From Mesorhizobium sp. B2-4-15 (GTDB taxonomy: Bacteria > Pseudomonadota > Alphaproteobacteria > Rhizobiales > Rhizobiaceae), in NCBI RefSeq assembly GCF_006658505.1, contig NZ_VFUZ01000003.1, positions 62,001 to 126,000 of the forward strand: DNA of 64,000 nt, in the 5' to 3' direction. The position numbers and the translations under genes were made by a program. Every line of letters begins with the position of its first letter. Positions within the stretch are counted from its first letter, which is position 1. Below, piece after piece: positions 45,759 to 54,454 of the stretch. Below the pieces are notes generated by a model. That model ran no database searches. It was not told the DNA's origin and saw only the letters and a list, made by a program, of their open reading frames with translations.

Positions 45759-46418
45759 CTACCTGGCCGCGAGCGGTTTCCAGGCCGTGTATTGATCGAG
45801 TTCGGCGCGCGCCGAGGTCGGCGGGGCGATAATCCACATCACTTCGGCTCGGCCACCGCCGATGTTCTCGCTGCGATGCGGCGTCGACGTCGTGTATTCG
45901 ATGCTGTCGCCCTCTTCCAGGACATGGCGCGCCTCGCCGAGCGAGACCTCGACGATGCCGCGCAGCACGACGAGCATCTCATGCGCGTCGCCATGCGTGT
46001 ATTGGTCGTGCCCGGTCGAGCCGCCTATGTCGAATTCGCCGACATAGACCTCCATGTCGCTCAGCGGCGGGCGCGAGAGCAGCATCTTACGGCACCCGTC
46101 GCTGGGCGGCAGGCTCGGCCGCTCGCTACGCCGAAGCACGCCGCGGTTCTGCGCGGCACTTTCCTCGAACAGCATCGCGACGCTGACGCCAAGCGCCGAG
46201 GCTATCTGGTTGAGCGAGGCGGTGCTGGCGCCGGTCAGGCCGCGTTCGAGCTGACTGATGAAGCTGGCGCTGGTGCCGGTCGCCTCAGCGAGATCACGCA
46301 ATGACAGCCTGCGGGCAAGGCGGAGGCTCTTGAGCCGCATGCCCAGCACCTGATGGGCATGTGTCGCGGCCGATGCGTCGAGCGTCGTTACCGAAGCCTG
46401 GCCGGAAGCCTTGCCCAT
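45759..46418 (-). CDS. XRE-cupin transcriptional regulator (PuuR-like)
   Basis: 219 residues. A helix-turn-helix lies at about residues 28-85 (LRLARRLSLRDLAEATGTSA). A C-terminal cupin sensor domain lies at ~140-205 (HGDAHEMLVVLRGIVEVSLG). It has the same layout as PuuR, the repressor of putrescine use. It sits at the head of the transporter/oxidoreductase row and is probably its regulator. A perfect inverted repeat lies 27 bases before its start codon. Confidence 0.88.
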   Translation of the reverse strand: MGKASGQASVTTLDASAATHAHQVLGMRLKSLRLARRLSLRDLAEATGTSASFISQLERGLTGASTASLNQIASALGVSVAMLFEESAAQNRGVLRRSERPSLPPSDGCRKMLLSRPPLSDMEVYVGEFDIGGSTGHDQYTHGDAHEMLVVLRGIVEVSLGEARHVLEEGDSIEYTTSTPHRSENIGGGRAEVMWIIAPPTSARAELDQYTAWKPLAAR

Positions 46419-46445
46419 GCCGTCTCCTCACCTCACTTAACGAGA

Positions 46446-46464
46446 TGTACAGTACCACTGTACA
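46446..46464. promoter_or_regulatory. Operator-like inverted repeat TGTACAG-N5-CTGTACA
   Basis: Perfect 7-base arms around TACCA, in the promoter region of the XRE-cupin regulator and the genes it leads. Such a site fits binding of a dimeric helix-turn-helix protein. Autoregulation by the adjacent regulator is the simplest reading but is inferred. Confidence 0.6.
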
Positions 46465-46586
46465 GCTGGCAAGCCGCGCATGAGGCCAGGACCGCGGCAC
46501 TATTCGGCCAGGCTGCAACCAGGAAGGATATTTTCGCCGGAGCAGGATGTGTCAGCCGGACGACAAGGGGACGAGCAGGAGAATCC

Positions 46587-48464
46587 CTAGCCTTCGCCGG
46601 AAAGGTCCCGGCGCGCCTTTTCGAGTTCCTCGGCATAGCGCCGCATCAAATGGCCCTCGGTCAGCAGGCCGAGCACGATGTGCTCGGTGAAGTCCTCGAC
46701 CACGGCCAGTTCTTCGGCGCCGGCGCGCTGGAACGTCTCGGCGGCGGCCTGCACGTTCATGCTTGGCACCAGAACGGCATCCTTGTACTGGGCCAGATCG
46801 CGCACCGGCACCTCCCCGTCGGAGGGATCGCTGTGCAGTTCGGCCACGATCAGCACGCCGACATACTCATCACCCGGGTCGACGGCGATGACACGCTGGG
46901 CAGAGCCGAGCGGGATTTCCTTGCGGAAGGCGGCAAGCGTCGTCGAGGCATCGATGGTCTTGATATCTTTGCGCATCATCGAGCCGACGGTGAGGCTGCG
47001 CATCCAGCCGACGTCGTGGGCGCTGCGGATCGTCTCGCCGCGCAGATGGAAGCGCCATGTCGAGAACGAATAGCCGAAGGTTTCGCGCACCAGGATCGCC
47101 GCCATGATCGAGGCCGCCAGCACCACGCCGGTGAGCGTCAGGTCGCGGGTCGATTCCAGCGCCAGGAAGGTCATCGTCAGCGGGCCGCCGACAACACCGA
47201 CGGCAAGCGACGTCATGCCGACGACGGCGGCGACGGCCGGGTCGATGCCGGTCGCCGGCGAGACGAGCGCCATCACGCCGGCGAACGCCTTGCCGAGCAG
47301 CGCGCCGAGGAACAGCGAAGCGAAGAACAAGCCGCCGCGAAAGCCGGAGCCCAGGGAAATGGCCGACGCGGCCAGCTTCAGCACGAAGACGCTGGCCACC
47401 ACGGTCAGCCCGTAGTTCATGGCGAATTCGCGGTGCAGCGCGCCGTGGCCGCTGGACAGGACCTGTGGCGTAACCAGGCCCAGCAGGCCAACAATGACGC
47501 CGCCGATGGCCGGGCGCAGCGAGGCATCGATCGACAGTTTGGCAAAGCCGCGTTCGATCAGCGTTACCAGATGCATGATGGCGATCGAGGCAGCCCCCCC
47601 AAGCAGTCCAAGCAGCAGGAACGGCACATATTGGCTGGGCGTCAGTGCCGGCAGGCCGGCGAGCTCCAGCGGGAACGGCACGCCGCCGAACACTTCCGCT
47701 GTCAGCGAGGCCGAGATAGCGGCGGTCATGACAGGCGCGACATTGGCGACCGAATAGATGCCGATGACCAGTTCGAAGCCATAGAACGCGCCGGTCAGCG
47801 GCGCGTCGAAGGCGGCGGCGATGGCCCCGGCCGCGCCGCAGCCGACCAGGATGCGGACATCGTTGCGGCGCAGCCTGAAGATGCGCGCCAGCCGCGATGC
47901 CAGGCCGGAGCCGACCTGTGTATAGCCGGCTTCCAGCCCGACCGAGGCGCCGAAGCCGCTGGAGATCATCGTCTGGACGGCGATGATGAAGGTGTCGGTC
48001 AGCGACATGCGCCCGCCATAGAGCGCATTGGCCTCGATCGGATCGACGGGCGTGCGGAACCTGCGCTTTCTCAGCCAGAGCACGCTCAAGCCGAGCAGGA
48101 TGCCGCCGATCGCCGGTATCAACGCCTGCATCGGATTGGCGAGCGAAAACATGCCGGAAAGCCGGCCGCCGGGCTGAACGCCGAACATGAGCCCGTGCAG
48201 ATCCTGCACGATCTGGCTCATCGCGGTGACCAGTATGCCCGCCATGATGCCGACAACGCCCGCCAGGATGACCACGGCGATGCCGCGCGCCTCGAGCAGC
48301 GGTATTGACCTCAGAAGCACCGCGCGCATCCGGCGGGCGTAGACTTCGCTGTGGTTTCTGGAAAGCACCGGGGCGGCTCGCCGATATGAAAGGCAATGGA
48401 AGACCCGCCTGATACGCCGGGCGGCACGGCAAGACAACCACAATGCCGACATCAAAGGCGCCAT
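46587..48464 (-). CDS. ClC-type chloride channel/antiporter with CBS domains
   Basis: About 625 residues from the ATG at 48464. The frame is open to 48674 and a later ATG at 48329 is also possible; no start has a clear ribosome site. The membrane domain has the gating-glutamate loop SVGLEAGYTQ and the later GSGFRGGLFFASLFLG filter segment. Two CBS domains follow (~residues 490-610; VGSMMRKDIKTIDASTTLAA). It probably moves chloride or another anion across the inner membrane. Confidence 0.82.
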   Translation of the reverse strand: MAPLMSALWLSCRAARRIRRVFHCLSYRRAAPVLSRNHSEVYARRMRAVLLRSIPLLEARGIAVVILAGVVGIMAGILVTAMSQIVQDLHGLMFGVQPGGRLSGMFSLANPMQALIPAIGGILLGLSVLWLRKRRFRTPVDPIEANALYGGRMSLTDTFIIAVQTMISSGFGASVGLEAGYTQVGSGLASRLARIFRLRRNDVRILVGCGAAGAIAAAFDAPLTGAFYGFELVIGIYSVANVAPVMTAAISASLTAEVFGGVPFPLELAGLPALTPSQYVPFLLLGLLGGAASIAIMHLVTLIERGFAKLSIDASLRPAIGGVIVGLLGLVTPQVLSSGHGALHREFAMNYGLTVVASVFVLKLAASAISLGSGFRGGLFFASLFLGALLGKAFAGVMALVSPATGIDPAVAAVVGMTSLAVGVVGGPLTMTFLALESTRDLTLTGVVLAASIMAAILVRETFGYSFSTWRFHLRGETIRSAHDVGWMRSLTVGSMMRKDIKTIDASTTLAAFRKEIPLGSAQRVIAVDPGDEYVGVLIVAELHSDPSDGEVPVRDLAQYKDAVLVPSMNVQAAAETFQRAGAEELAVVEDFTEHIVLGLLTEGHLMRRYAEELEKARRDLSGEG

Positions 48465-48561
48465 TATGGCCGGGAGACCGGCTGATTTTGGTCTTTCCCG
48501 CCCCTTGAGCGTGAAGCAACCGGTTCCGCCGTCAGGTCCGGGTATCCTGATTGTTATTCGA

Positions 48562-48861
48562 TCAGGTCGGCATAGGCTCGCTGGACTCATAGAGCACGAG
48601 GTTACGCTCACCAATGCCGAGTGCCGGCCAGCTTGAACGCCACTCGGCGATGTGCGGTGAGCGGAAATGCGCATCGAGTGCCGCCTTGTCGCGCCATACC
48701 TCGATGACCCGGATCAGCCCCGCGTCGAGAACATCCCGCGCATAGGAATATTCCAGGCAGCCGTCCTCGCCACGGCTGCCCGAGATCATGCTCTCCATCG
48801 CGGACCTTGCCTCCTCGAACCTGTTGGGCGGCATGCGGATCGTGCCGATGACCAGCAGCAT
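48562..48861 (-). CDS. Antibiotic-biosynthesis-monooxygenase (ABM) domain protein
   Basis: 99 residues from ATG 48861 (AAGGAAG upstream). A single ABM-type alpha/beta barrel: [50 protein letters not shown]. Such proteins are cofactor-free oxygenases or small-molecule binders; the substrate is unknown. It is divergent from flhA with a 117-base gap. Confidence 0.85.
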   Translation of the reverse strand: MLLVIGTIRMPPNRFEEARSAMESMISGSRGEDGCLEYSYARDVLDAGLIRVIEVWRDKAALDAHFRSPHIAEWRSSWPALGIGERNLVLYESSEPMPT

Positions 48862-48978
48862 GGGGTCTTCCTTCTTGCGTTGCATTCGGTTCGGCCACTC
48901 TCCCACCCTCGCGCAAGCTTGGCCAGCTACCCTCGCCGGGCTGTCGCATGCCTGGCAGCCCATGGTTCGAGGACGAGA

Positions 48979-51066
48979 ATGGCGATCAGCGAAAGCATCC
49001 AGCCCGGCGCGGTGGCCAAGAACGGCCGCGACATCTTCTTCGCGCTCGGCATCGTCATCATCCTGGCCGTGCTGTTCCTGCCGATCCCCGCCTTCCTCAT
49101 CGACATCGGCCTCGCCTTCTCGATCGCGCTTTCGGTGCTGATCCTGATGGTGGCGCTGTGGATCCAGCGGCCGCTGGATTTCTCTTCCTTTCCGACCGTG
49201 CTGCTCATCGCCACAATGCTGCGGCTATCGCTCAACATCGCCACCACACGCATGATCCTGTCGCACGGCAATGAGGGCACGCACGCCGCCGGCTATGTCA
49301 TTGCCGGCTTCTCCAAGCTGGTGATGGCCAGCGACTTCGTCATCGGCCTGATCGTCTTCATGATCCTGATCGTGGTGAACTTCATCGTCATCACCAAGGG
49401 CGCCACCCGTATCGCCGAGGTCGGCGCCCGCTTCACCCTCGATGCCATCCCGGGCAAGCAGATGTCGATCGACGCGGATCTCTCCGCCGGCATGATCGAC
49501 GACAAGACCGCGCAGCTGCGCCGCCGCGAGCTGGAGGAGGAATCGTCCTTTTTCGGCTCGATGGACGGCGCCTCGAAATTCGTCCGCGGCGACGCCATCG
49601 CCGGCCTCATCATCACCGCCATCAACATCGTCGGCGGCATCGCCATCGGCTATATCAGGCACGGCATGGGCATGGGCGAGGCCGCCGACGTGTTCATCAA
49701 GCTGTCCGTCGGCGACGGTCTGGTCACCCAGATCCCGGCGCTGATCGTGTCGCTCGCCGCCGGCCTGCTGGTCTCCAAGGGCGGCACCCGCGGCTCCACG
49801 AACCAGGCGGTGTTCGGCCAGCTCGGCGCCCATCCGCGCGCCCTCTATGTGGCGGCGGCGCTCCTGGTGCTGCTCGGACTGATGCCAGGCCTGCCCCTGT
49901 TTCCCTTCTTCGCGCTCGCCGCAGGCATGGCCGGTCTCGGCTATGTCATTCCGATGCGCCACAACCGCGCCGTCGCCGAAGCCGAGGCGCTGAAGAGCCA
50001 GGAGAAGGCGACCAAGGCCGAGGAAGAGAAGAACTCGGTCAAGGCCTCGCTCGCCACCGCCGAGATCGAGCTGTTGATCGGCAAGCAGCTTTCGACACGG
50101 CTGCTCGTCTCCCATCAGGAACTGGTCTTCCGCATGGCCAAGATGCGCAAGAAATTCGCCCAGCAATACGGTTTCGTCGTGCCGGAAGTGCGCGTTGCCG
50201 ACGATTTCGCCATCCCGCCGAAGAGCTACCAGATCAAGGTGCACGGCACGGTGGTCGCCGAATATTCGATGCGCGTCGGTGAGATCATGGTGCTGCTCGG
50301 CAACCGCGACTTGCCCGAAATCCCGGGCGAAGAGATCCGCGAGCCCGCCTTCGGCATGCGCGCCTATTCGGTCATGGAAACCTTCGCCGAGGATTTGAAG
50401 CGCGAGAACTTCACCTTCGCCGACAACATGTCGGTGCTGCTCACCCATCTCTCGGAAGTCATCCGCAACAACCTGCCGCAGCTTCTCTCCTACAAGGACA
50501 TGAAGGCGCTGCTCGAACGCCAGGACCAGGAATACCGCAAGCTCGCCGACGAGATCTGCACCACGCACATCTCCTACCCAGGGCTGCAGGCGGTGCTGAA
50601 GCTGCTTCTTGCCGAGCGTGTCTCGATCCGCAACCTGCACCTGATCATCGAGGCGATCGCCGAGATCGCGCCGCATGTGCGCCGCACCGAGCAGATCGTC
50701 GAGCATGTCCGCATCCGCATGGCCCAGCAGATCTGCGGCGACCTGTCCGAGGGCGGCGTGCTCAAGGTGCTGCGCCTCGGCAACCGCTGGGACCTTGCTT
50801 TCCACCAGAGCCTCAAGCGCGACGCCAAGGGCGAGGTGCGCGAATTCGACATCGATCCGCGCCAGCTGGAAGAATTCGGCCAGGACGCCACCAAGGCGAT
50901 CAAGAAGCACCTGGAAGCCGGCGAACGTTTCGTCTTGGTCACCGCGCCGGACGCCCGCCCCTATGTACGCATGATCATCGAGCGCCTGTTCACCACGCTG
51001 CCGGTGCTTTCCCATGTCGAAATCGCCAAGGGCGTCGAGATCAGGGTGCTCGGAACCATATCGTGA
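48979..51066 (+). CDS. flhA: Flagellar export-gate protein FlhA
   Basis: 695 residues from ATG 48979 (GAGG upstream). Eight membrane segments lie in the first ~330 residues with the FHIPEP signature region ([20 protein letters not shown]). A large cytoplasmic domain follows to the end, the docking platform for chaperone-substrate complexes. It overlaps fliR by 4 bases. Its promoter must lie in the 117 bases upstream, since fliQ is 12.9 kb away. Confidence 0.97.
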   Translation: MAISESIQPGAVAKNGRDIFFALGIVIILAVLFLPIPAFLIDIGLAFSIALSVLILMVALWIQRPLDFSSFPTVLLIATMLRLSLNIATTRMILSHGNEGTHAAGYVIAGFSKLVMASDFVIGLIVFMILIVVNFIVITKGATRIAEVGARFTLDAIPGKQMSIDADLSAGMIDDKTAQLRRRELEEESSFFGSMDGASKFVRGDAIAGLIITAINIVGGIAIGYIRHGMGMGEAADVFIKLSVGDGLVTQIPALIVSLAAGLLVSKGGTRGSTNQAVFGQLGAHPRALYVAAALLVLLGLMPGLPLFPFFALAAGMAGLGYVIPMRHNRAVAEAEALKSQEKATKAEEEKNSVKASLATAEIELLIGKQLSTRLLVSHQELVFRMAKMRKKFAQQYGFVVPEVRVADDFAIPPKSYQIKVHGTVVAEYSMRVGEIMVLLGNRDLPEIPGEEIREPAFGMRAYSVMETFAEDLKRENFTFADNMSVLLTHLSEVIRNNLPQLLSYKDMKALLERQDQEYRKLADEICTTHISYPGLQAVLKLLLAERVSIRNLHLIIEAIAEIAPHVRRTEQIVEHVRIRMAQQICGDLSEGGVLKVLRLGNRWDLAFHQSLKRDAKGEVREFDIDPRQLEEFGQDATKAIKKHLEAGERFVLVTAPDARPYVRMIIERLFTTLPVLSHVEIAKGVEIRVLGTIS

Positions 51067-51815
51067 GCGTTCTCTCGCAAGCGGTCGTCATCGCGGCATT
51101 CCTCGCCTTCTGCCGCATCGGCGCCTGCTTCATGCTGATGCCGGGCCTGTCCAGCGCGCGCGTCCCGATGCAGGTCAGGCTGTTCGTGGCGGTGGCCGCC
51201 ACCGGTGGCCTGCTCGCCTTCCTGTGGGACCGCATCTTTCCCTTCGTCGATCCGCGCCCTCAGATCCTGGTGCCGATGATCATTTCGGAACTCCTGGTCG
51301 GCGGTCTGATCGGCGCCATGACCAGGCTCTACATGGAAGCGCTGCGCTTCATGGGTTCGGCCATCGCCATGCTGATCGGCTATGGCGGCTCGGGCGGACC
51401 GGCGATCGAGGAGCCGGAACCGCAGGCCGCCCTCGCCGCCATCATCTCGTTCTCGGCGCTCTTGATGCTGTTCGTCTTCGACTTCGACCATGAGATCGTG
51501 CGCGCCCTCGTGACCTCCTACACGGTCGCGCCGGTCAACGTTTTCTTCAACCCCCAGGCAGCCCTCGTCGACATCACCGACACGATGTCGGACACCTTCT
51601 TCCTGGTCATCCGCCTCGGCAGCCCGTTTGTCGCCTATGCCATTCTGGTCAATCTGACGATCGGCTTCGTCAACAAGCTGACCCCGCAGATCCCGATCTA
51701 TTTCATCTCCCAGCCTTTCGTCATCGCCGGCGGCATGATCATCTTCTATTTCGCCGTCGGCACCATGCTGTCGCTGTTCGTCGACGGCTTCGTCGACCTG
51801 ACGCTGGCGAGGTAA
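51063..51815 (+). CDS. fliR: Flagellar export-gate protein FliR
   Basis: 250 residues starting GTG inside the flhA stop (GTGA). Five or six membrane segments; [20 protein letters not shown] and [20 protein letters not shown] are FliR-typical. With FliP and FliQ it forms the export channel. The FliJ-like gene starts 1 base after it. Confidence 0.95.
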   Translation: MSVLSQAVVIAAFLAFCRIGACFMLMPGLSSARVPMQVRLFVAVAATGGLLAFLWDRIFPFVDPRPQILVPMIISELLVGGLIGAMTRLYMEALRFMGSAIAMLIGYGGSGGPAIEEPEPQAALAAIISFSALLMLFVFDFDHEIVRALVTSYTVAPVNVFFNPQAALVDITDTMSDTFFLVIRLGSPFVAYAILVNLTIGFVNKLTPQIPIYFISQPFVIAGGMIIFYFAVGTMLSLFVDGFVDLTLAR

Positions 51816-51816
51816 C

Positions 51817-52209
51817 ATGAGCACGCGCAAGGATCGCCTCAAGAAACTGGTCAAGGTGCAGGAGCAGCTGAAGGCGCTGCACGAAACCCGTCACGCCACC
51901 TTCCTGGCCGCCGCCAACGCCGCTGCGGCAGAAGCCAGCGAATTGATCGGACACTTCGACCAGGACAATTCGCTTTCCGGCCTGTTCCCCGATCTCTATC
52001 ATCGCCGCATCGCCCAGGCGGTGGTGCGCCAGGAGAAGAGCCTGGAGGGCGCCAGGCGGGAAGCCGGCCTCATCGCCGCTGCAACCGCCCGCGCCAACAT
52101 GGTCGAACGCGCCTACAAGGACGTGCGCAACCGCGACGAGCGCGAACGCTCCGACCGCGAACGCCTCGACCTGATCGCGCAGAAGCGGGGCCACGAAGCC
52201 GACGAATAG
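51817..52209 (+). CDS. FliJ-like coiled-coil protein
   Basis: 130 residues, highly charged and almost wholly alpha-helical (KDRLKKLVKVQEQLKALHET; KDVRNRDERERSDRERLDLI), no membrane segment. Size and coiled-coil character fit FliJ, the general export chaperone, otherwise missing from this cluster. Sequence similarity to known FliJ is not visible to me, so the call depends on position after fliR and shape. Confidence 0.6.
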   Translation: MSTRKDRLKKLVKVQEQLKALHETRHATFLAAANAAAAEASELIGHFDQDNSLSGLFPDLYHRRIAQAVVRQEKSLEGARREAGLIAAATARANMVERAYKDVRNRDERERSDRERLDLIAQKRGHEADE

Positions 52210-52289
52210 GCCGAGCATGGCCCGCAAGCCTGCCACAAGCTTGTTGAGGCATGGTCTGGCTAAGGAAACCCGGCAAAAGGCGGACTTTC

Positions 52290-52859
52290 TTGGCGATTTC
52301 TCCACCCAGCGACATCGTTATGGATGTCGCCCGCGCAGTTGATCCGACGGATATCGAGGCTGCCCGCGCTGCGCTGACCAAGCGTGCCGGCGGTGCCGCA
52401 GGCACGTTCTCGGTCGACACTGCCGCATCGGTCGACGCCGGCTCGATCCTGTCGCGCGCCTCCGCCGAACACGCCGCCGGGACCGATCCGGCCAAGAAGT
52501 TCAAGAAGTTCGAGGCCATGGTGCTGCAGACCTTCATCCAGAACATGCTGCCCAAGGACACCGAGGGCGTCTATGGCACGGGTCTCGCCGGAGACATGTG
52601 GAAATCGCAGCTCGCCGAGCGGGTCGCCGACGTCATGGCCGATCGCGGCGGTATCGGCATCGCCAAGTCGCTGCTCGCCGATCATTATCTCGACGGCAAG
52701 CGCAAGGTGCCGATCGGACCGGTTTCAAACGGACCGGAAAAGACCGAGATCGATCGGCAAACCCGTCTGTCCACCTCGCTCGTCCAGGAATTGCAGCGCA
52801 AGGCCGCCAGGTCGATGACCGGCGACGAGACAACCATAAAAACAGACATCAAGGTCTAG
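52290..52859 (+). CDS. Rod-binding protein (FlgJ N-terminal domain type)
   Basis: 189 residues from TTG 52290 (beginning MAISPPSDIVMDVARAVDP); an ATG at 52251 would add 13 residues of unlikely sequence. The rod-binding domain is at about residues 72-125 (KFKKFEAMVLQTFIQNMLPK, GLAGDMWKSQLAERVADVMA). It lacks the muramidase half of enterobacterial FlgJ. The separate transglycosylase at 29204 may supply that activity. Confidence 0.85.
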   Translation: MAISPPSDIVMDVARAVDPTDIEAARAALTKRAGGAAGTFSVDTAASVDAGSILSRASAEHAAGTDPAKKFKKFEAMVLQTFIQNMLPKDTEGVYGTGLAGDMWKSQLAERVADVMADRGGIGIAKSLLADHYLDGKRKVPIGPVSNGPEKTEIDRQTRLSTSLVQELQRKAARSMTGDETTIKTDIKV

Positions 52860-52872
52860 ACTGGGAAACACC

Positions 52873-53298
52873 ATGGCCGACTCATCCGAATTCACCGCCA
52901 ACCTGCCAGCGCGCGCGACTGCGTCGGAAGCGCCGATCCCGTTCGCGCGGCCCGGAAACCTTGCCGCCATCATCGGCCGCATCGAGGAGGCGGTCGAGGA
53001 AGAAACCGCCGGCATCCGCAGCGACACCAGCTATGACCTCAAAGCCTCGAATGCCCGCAAGAGCCGCTATCTCTACGAATTGACGCGCGCCATGAAGGGC
53101 GGCAGCGAAGCCGAATTCCTCGAACAGCACCGCGAGGGTCTGACCCGGCTGCGGCAGAAGCTGGCCCGCAACGAGGCGGCGATCCTGGCGCATCTGAGCG
53201 CCGTCAACGAAGTCGCCAGCCTGCTGCGCAGCGCCATCCAGCGCGCCGAAACCGACGGCACCTATTCCGCCGGCGAGTTCGGCAGGCTGAAAGGTTAG
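52873..53298 (+). CDS. FlgN-like flagellar protein
   Basis: 141 residues, soluble, helical (NLAAIIGRIEEAVEEETAGI; REGLTRLRQKLARNEAAILA; HLSAVNEVASLLRSAIQRAE). It is 13 bases after the rod-binding gene. Helical pattern and length resemble FlgN, the chaperone of FlgK and FlgL. The match is by architecture and location only. Confidence 0.6.
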   Translation: MADSSEFTANLPARATASEAPIPFARPGNLAAIIGRIEEAVEEETAGIRSDTSYDLKASNARKSRYLYELTRAMKGGSEAEFLEQHREGLTRLRQKLARNEAAILAHLSAVNEVASLLRSAIQRAETDGTYSAGEFGRLKG

Positions 53299-53327
53299 AG
53301 CGCGACAATGTCGGGCCCGGTCTCCGA

Positions 53328-53849
53328 ATGATCAAGGTCATCGCCATCGCGGTCTGGGTGTGCGTCGCCACGCTCGGCGCGGTATTTTATTCGTTCCAGG
53401 CCGCCGGCGAACGCGGCGTCGGCGAGAAACCCAAGCCGATGCTGGGCGGGCTGGATTACGTCAAGACCGACATCATTTCGGTGCCGCTGATCCACGATGC
53501 CAGGATCGACGGCTACTTCCTGGCCAAGCTCGTCTACACGGTCGAGCCCGAGCAGATAAAAAAGCTCTCCATCCCGGCCGAGGCCCTGATCACCGACCAG
53601 GTCTACACCTACCTCTACGCCAATCCCCAGATCGACTTCACCAAGAAGGCGACGATCGACCTCGATGCCTTTCGCGCCGCCATCCGCGACACCGTCAATA
53701 CCCGTGTCGGCGCGAACCTGGTGCATGAGGTTCTGGTCGACCAGGTCAATTTCCTGAGCAAGGACGAGATCCGCGACAACTGGCTGCGCCGCCGGCAGGA
53801 ATCCGGCACAGCCGCGCCCGAGACGGCCAAGCCGGTCAGCGCGCATTGA
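53328..53849 (+). CDS. FliL-like membrane-anchored periplasmic protein
   Basis: 173 residues: an N-terminal membrane anchor (VIAIAVWVCVATLGAVFYSF), then a periplasmic domain with a beta/helix pattern (YFLAKLVYTVEPEQIKKLSI; LDAFRAAIRDTVNTRVGANL; HEVLVDQVNFLSKDEIRDN). Ending in a D-x-V-N-F-L strand, it recalls FliL. It would then be a second, divergent FliL-type protein beside that at 18987. It is the last gene of the flhA group. The assignment is tentative. Confidence 0.55.
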   Translation: MIKVIAIAVWVCVATLGAVFYSFQAAGERGVGEKPKPMLGGLDYVKTDIISVPLIHDARIDGYFLAKLVYTVEPEQIKKLSIPAEALITDQVYTYLYANPQIDFTKKATIDLDAFRAAIRDTVNTRVGANLVHEVLVDQVNFLSKDEIRDNWLRRRQESGTAAPETAKPVSAH

Positions 53850-54024
53850 CGCCATCCGGCACGCCACGCACCGAGGGTCCCGGCTATTCGCCCGGTGCGG
53901 CGATTGGAACCAGCCCCTGCAATTCGCGTTGACGTAAACGTCAATCCAAAGCTATATGCGGCAGCGATTGTGATCGCCACAGGTGCGGCATGGGCTTCGG
54001 CCGGACCGAAGCGCCGTTGCGCGA

Positions 54025-54078
54025 CAGATGCAACCAGACAAGCAGATGCAACCAGACAGGCAGATGCAACCAGACAGG
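54025..54078 (+). repeat. Three tandem 18-bp repeats at the start of the SCP2 gene
   Basis: Three units of CAGATGCAACCAGACARG lie head to tail at 54025-54042, 54043-54060 and 54061-54078, differing only at position 17. The last unit runs into GGGAG, the probable ribosome site of the SCP2 gene at 54088. Each unit is six codons long, is in frame with that gene and contains an ATG (reading MQPDRQ). Changes in copy number could therefore lengthen the protein or shift the leader without breaking the frame. Confidence 0.9.
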
Positions 54079-54087
54079 GAGAACAGC

Positions 54088-54372
54088 GTGAGCGTTCAGG
54101 AGATTGCCGAGAAGATCAAGTCGCGCGTGGCCAGCAGCGGGTTCGATCGTTCCGTGAAGTTCGACACCGGCAGCGACGGCGTCATCGTCATCGACGGCGC
54201 GACTGTTTCGACCACCGACGCCCCCACCGACTGCACCATCAAGCTCTCACTCGACGATCTCGATTCGCTGATATCAGGCGACCTGAACCCGACCATGGCG
54301 TTCATGACCGGAAAGATAAAAGTCGAGGGCGACATGACGGTCGCCATGGCGCTCAGCCAGTTGATCGGCTGA
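54088..54372 (+). CDS. SCP2 sterol-binding domain protein
   Basis: 94 residues from GTG 54088 with GGGAG 8 bases upstream. It consists of a single SCP2 domain (IAEKIKSRVASSGFDRSVKF; LDDLDSLISGDLNPTMAFMT; GKIKVEGDMTVAMALSQLIG), a hydrophobic pocket binding lipids. In-frame ATG codons inside the upstream tandem repeats could give longer forms with MQPDRQ repeats. The gene converges on a GNAT gene with a shared terminator. Confidence 0.85.
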   Translation: MSVQEIAEKIKSRVASSGFDRSVKFDTGSDGVIVIDGATVSTTDAPTDCTIKLSLDDLDSLISGDLNPTMAFMTGKIKVEGDMTVAMALSQLIG

Positions 54373-54404
54373 GCACACAGCCGCCGATCGCTTCACCGAT
54401 CACG

Positions 54405-54435
54405 AAAAAACGTCGCCTCTTCAGGCGGCGTTTTT
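54405..54435. terminator. Bidirectional terminator between SCP2 and GNAT genes
   Basis: AAAAAACGTCGCC and GGCGGCGTTTTT pair (one G-U) across a 6-base loop, with an A-run before and a T-run after the GC stem. It serves the rightward SCP2 gene and the leftward GNAT gene, which ends at 54455. Confidence 0.9.
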
Positions 54436-54454
54436 GTTCGGGTTGGTGGATGTT

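Larger units (their letters stand above)
36054..48978. other. Non-flagellar block separating fliQ from flhA-fliR
   Basis: Nine intact metabolic, transport and regulatory genes plus small spacers, none with a known flagellar role. Flagellar genes on both sides run rightward, while most genes inside run leftward, each side being divergent or convergent. No transposase, integrase, tRNA or flanking direct repeat was found, and base composition looks like the host. The block therefore seems old or native rather than a recent mobile element. Confidence 0.7.

Noticed and set aside
46353..48308. A 651-codon plus-strand frame opposite the ClC and XRE genes
   Set aside because: Extremely Arg/Gln/Asp/His-rich shadow; both minus-strand genes have clear domains.
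36054..48978. Genomic island or prophage between fliQ and flhA
   Set aside because: No integrase, transposase, tRNA, phage genes or flanking direct repeats were seen, so mobility is not claimed.
54025..54078. CRISPR-like short repeats
   Set aside because: The units are directly adjacent with no spacers, only three copies, and no cas genes are present.
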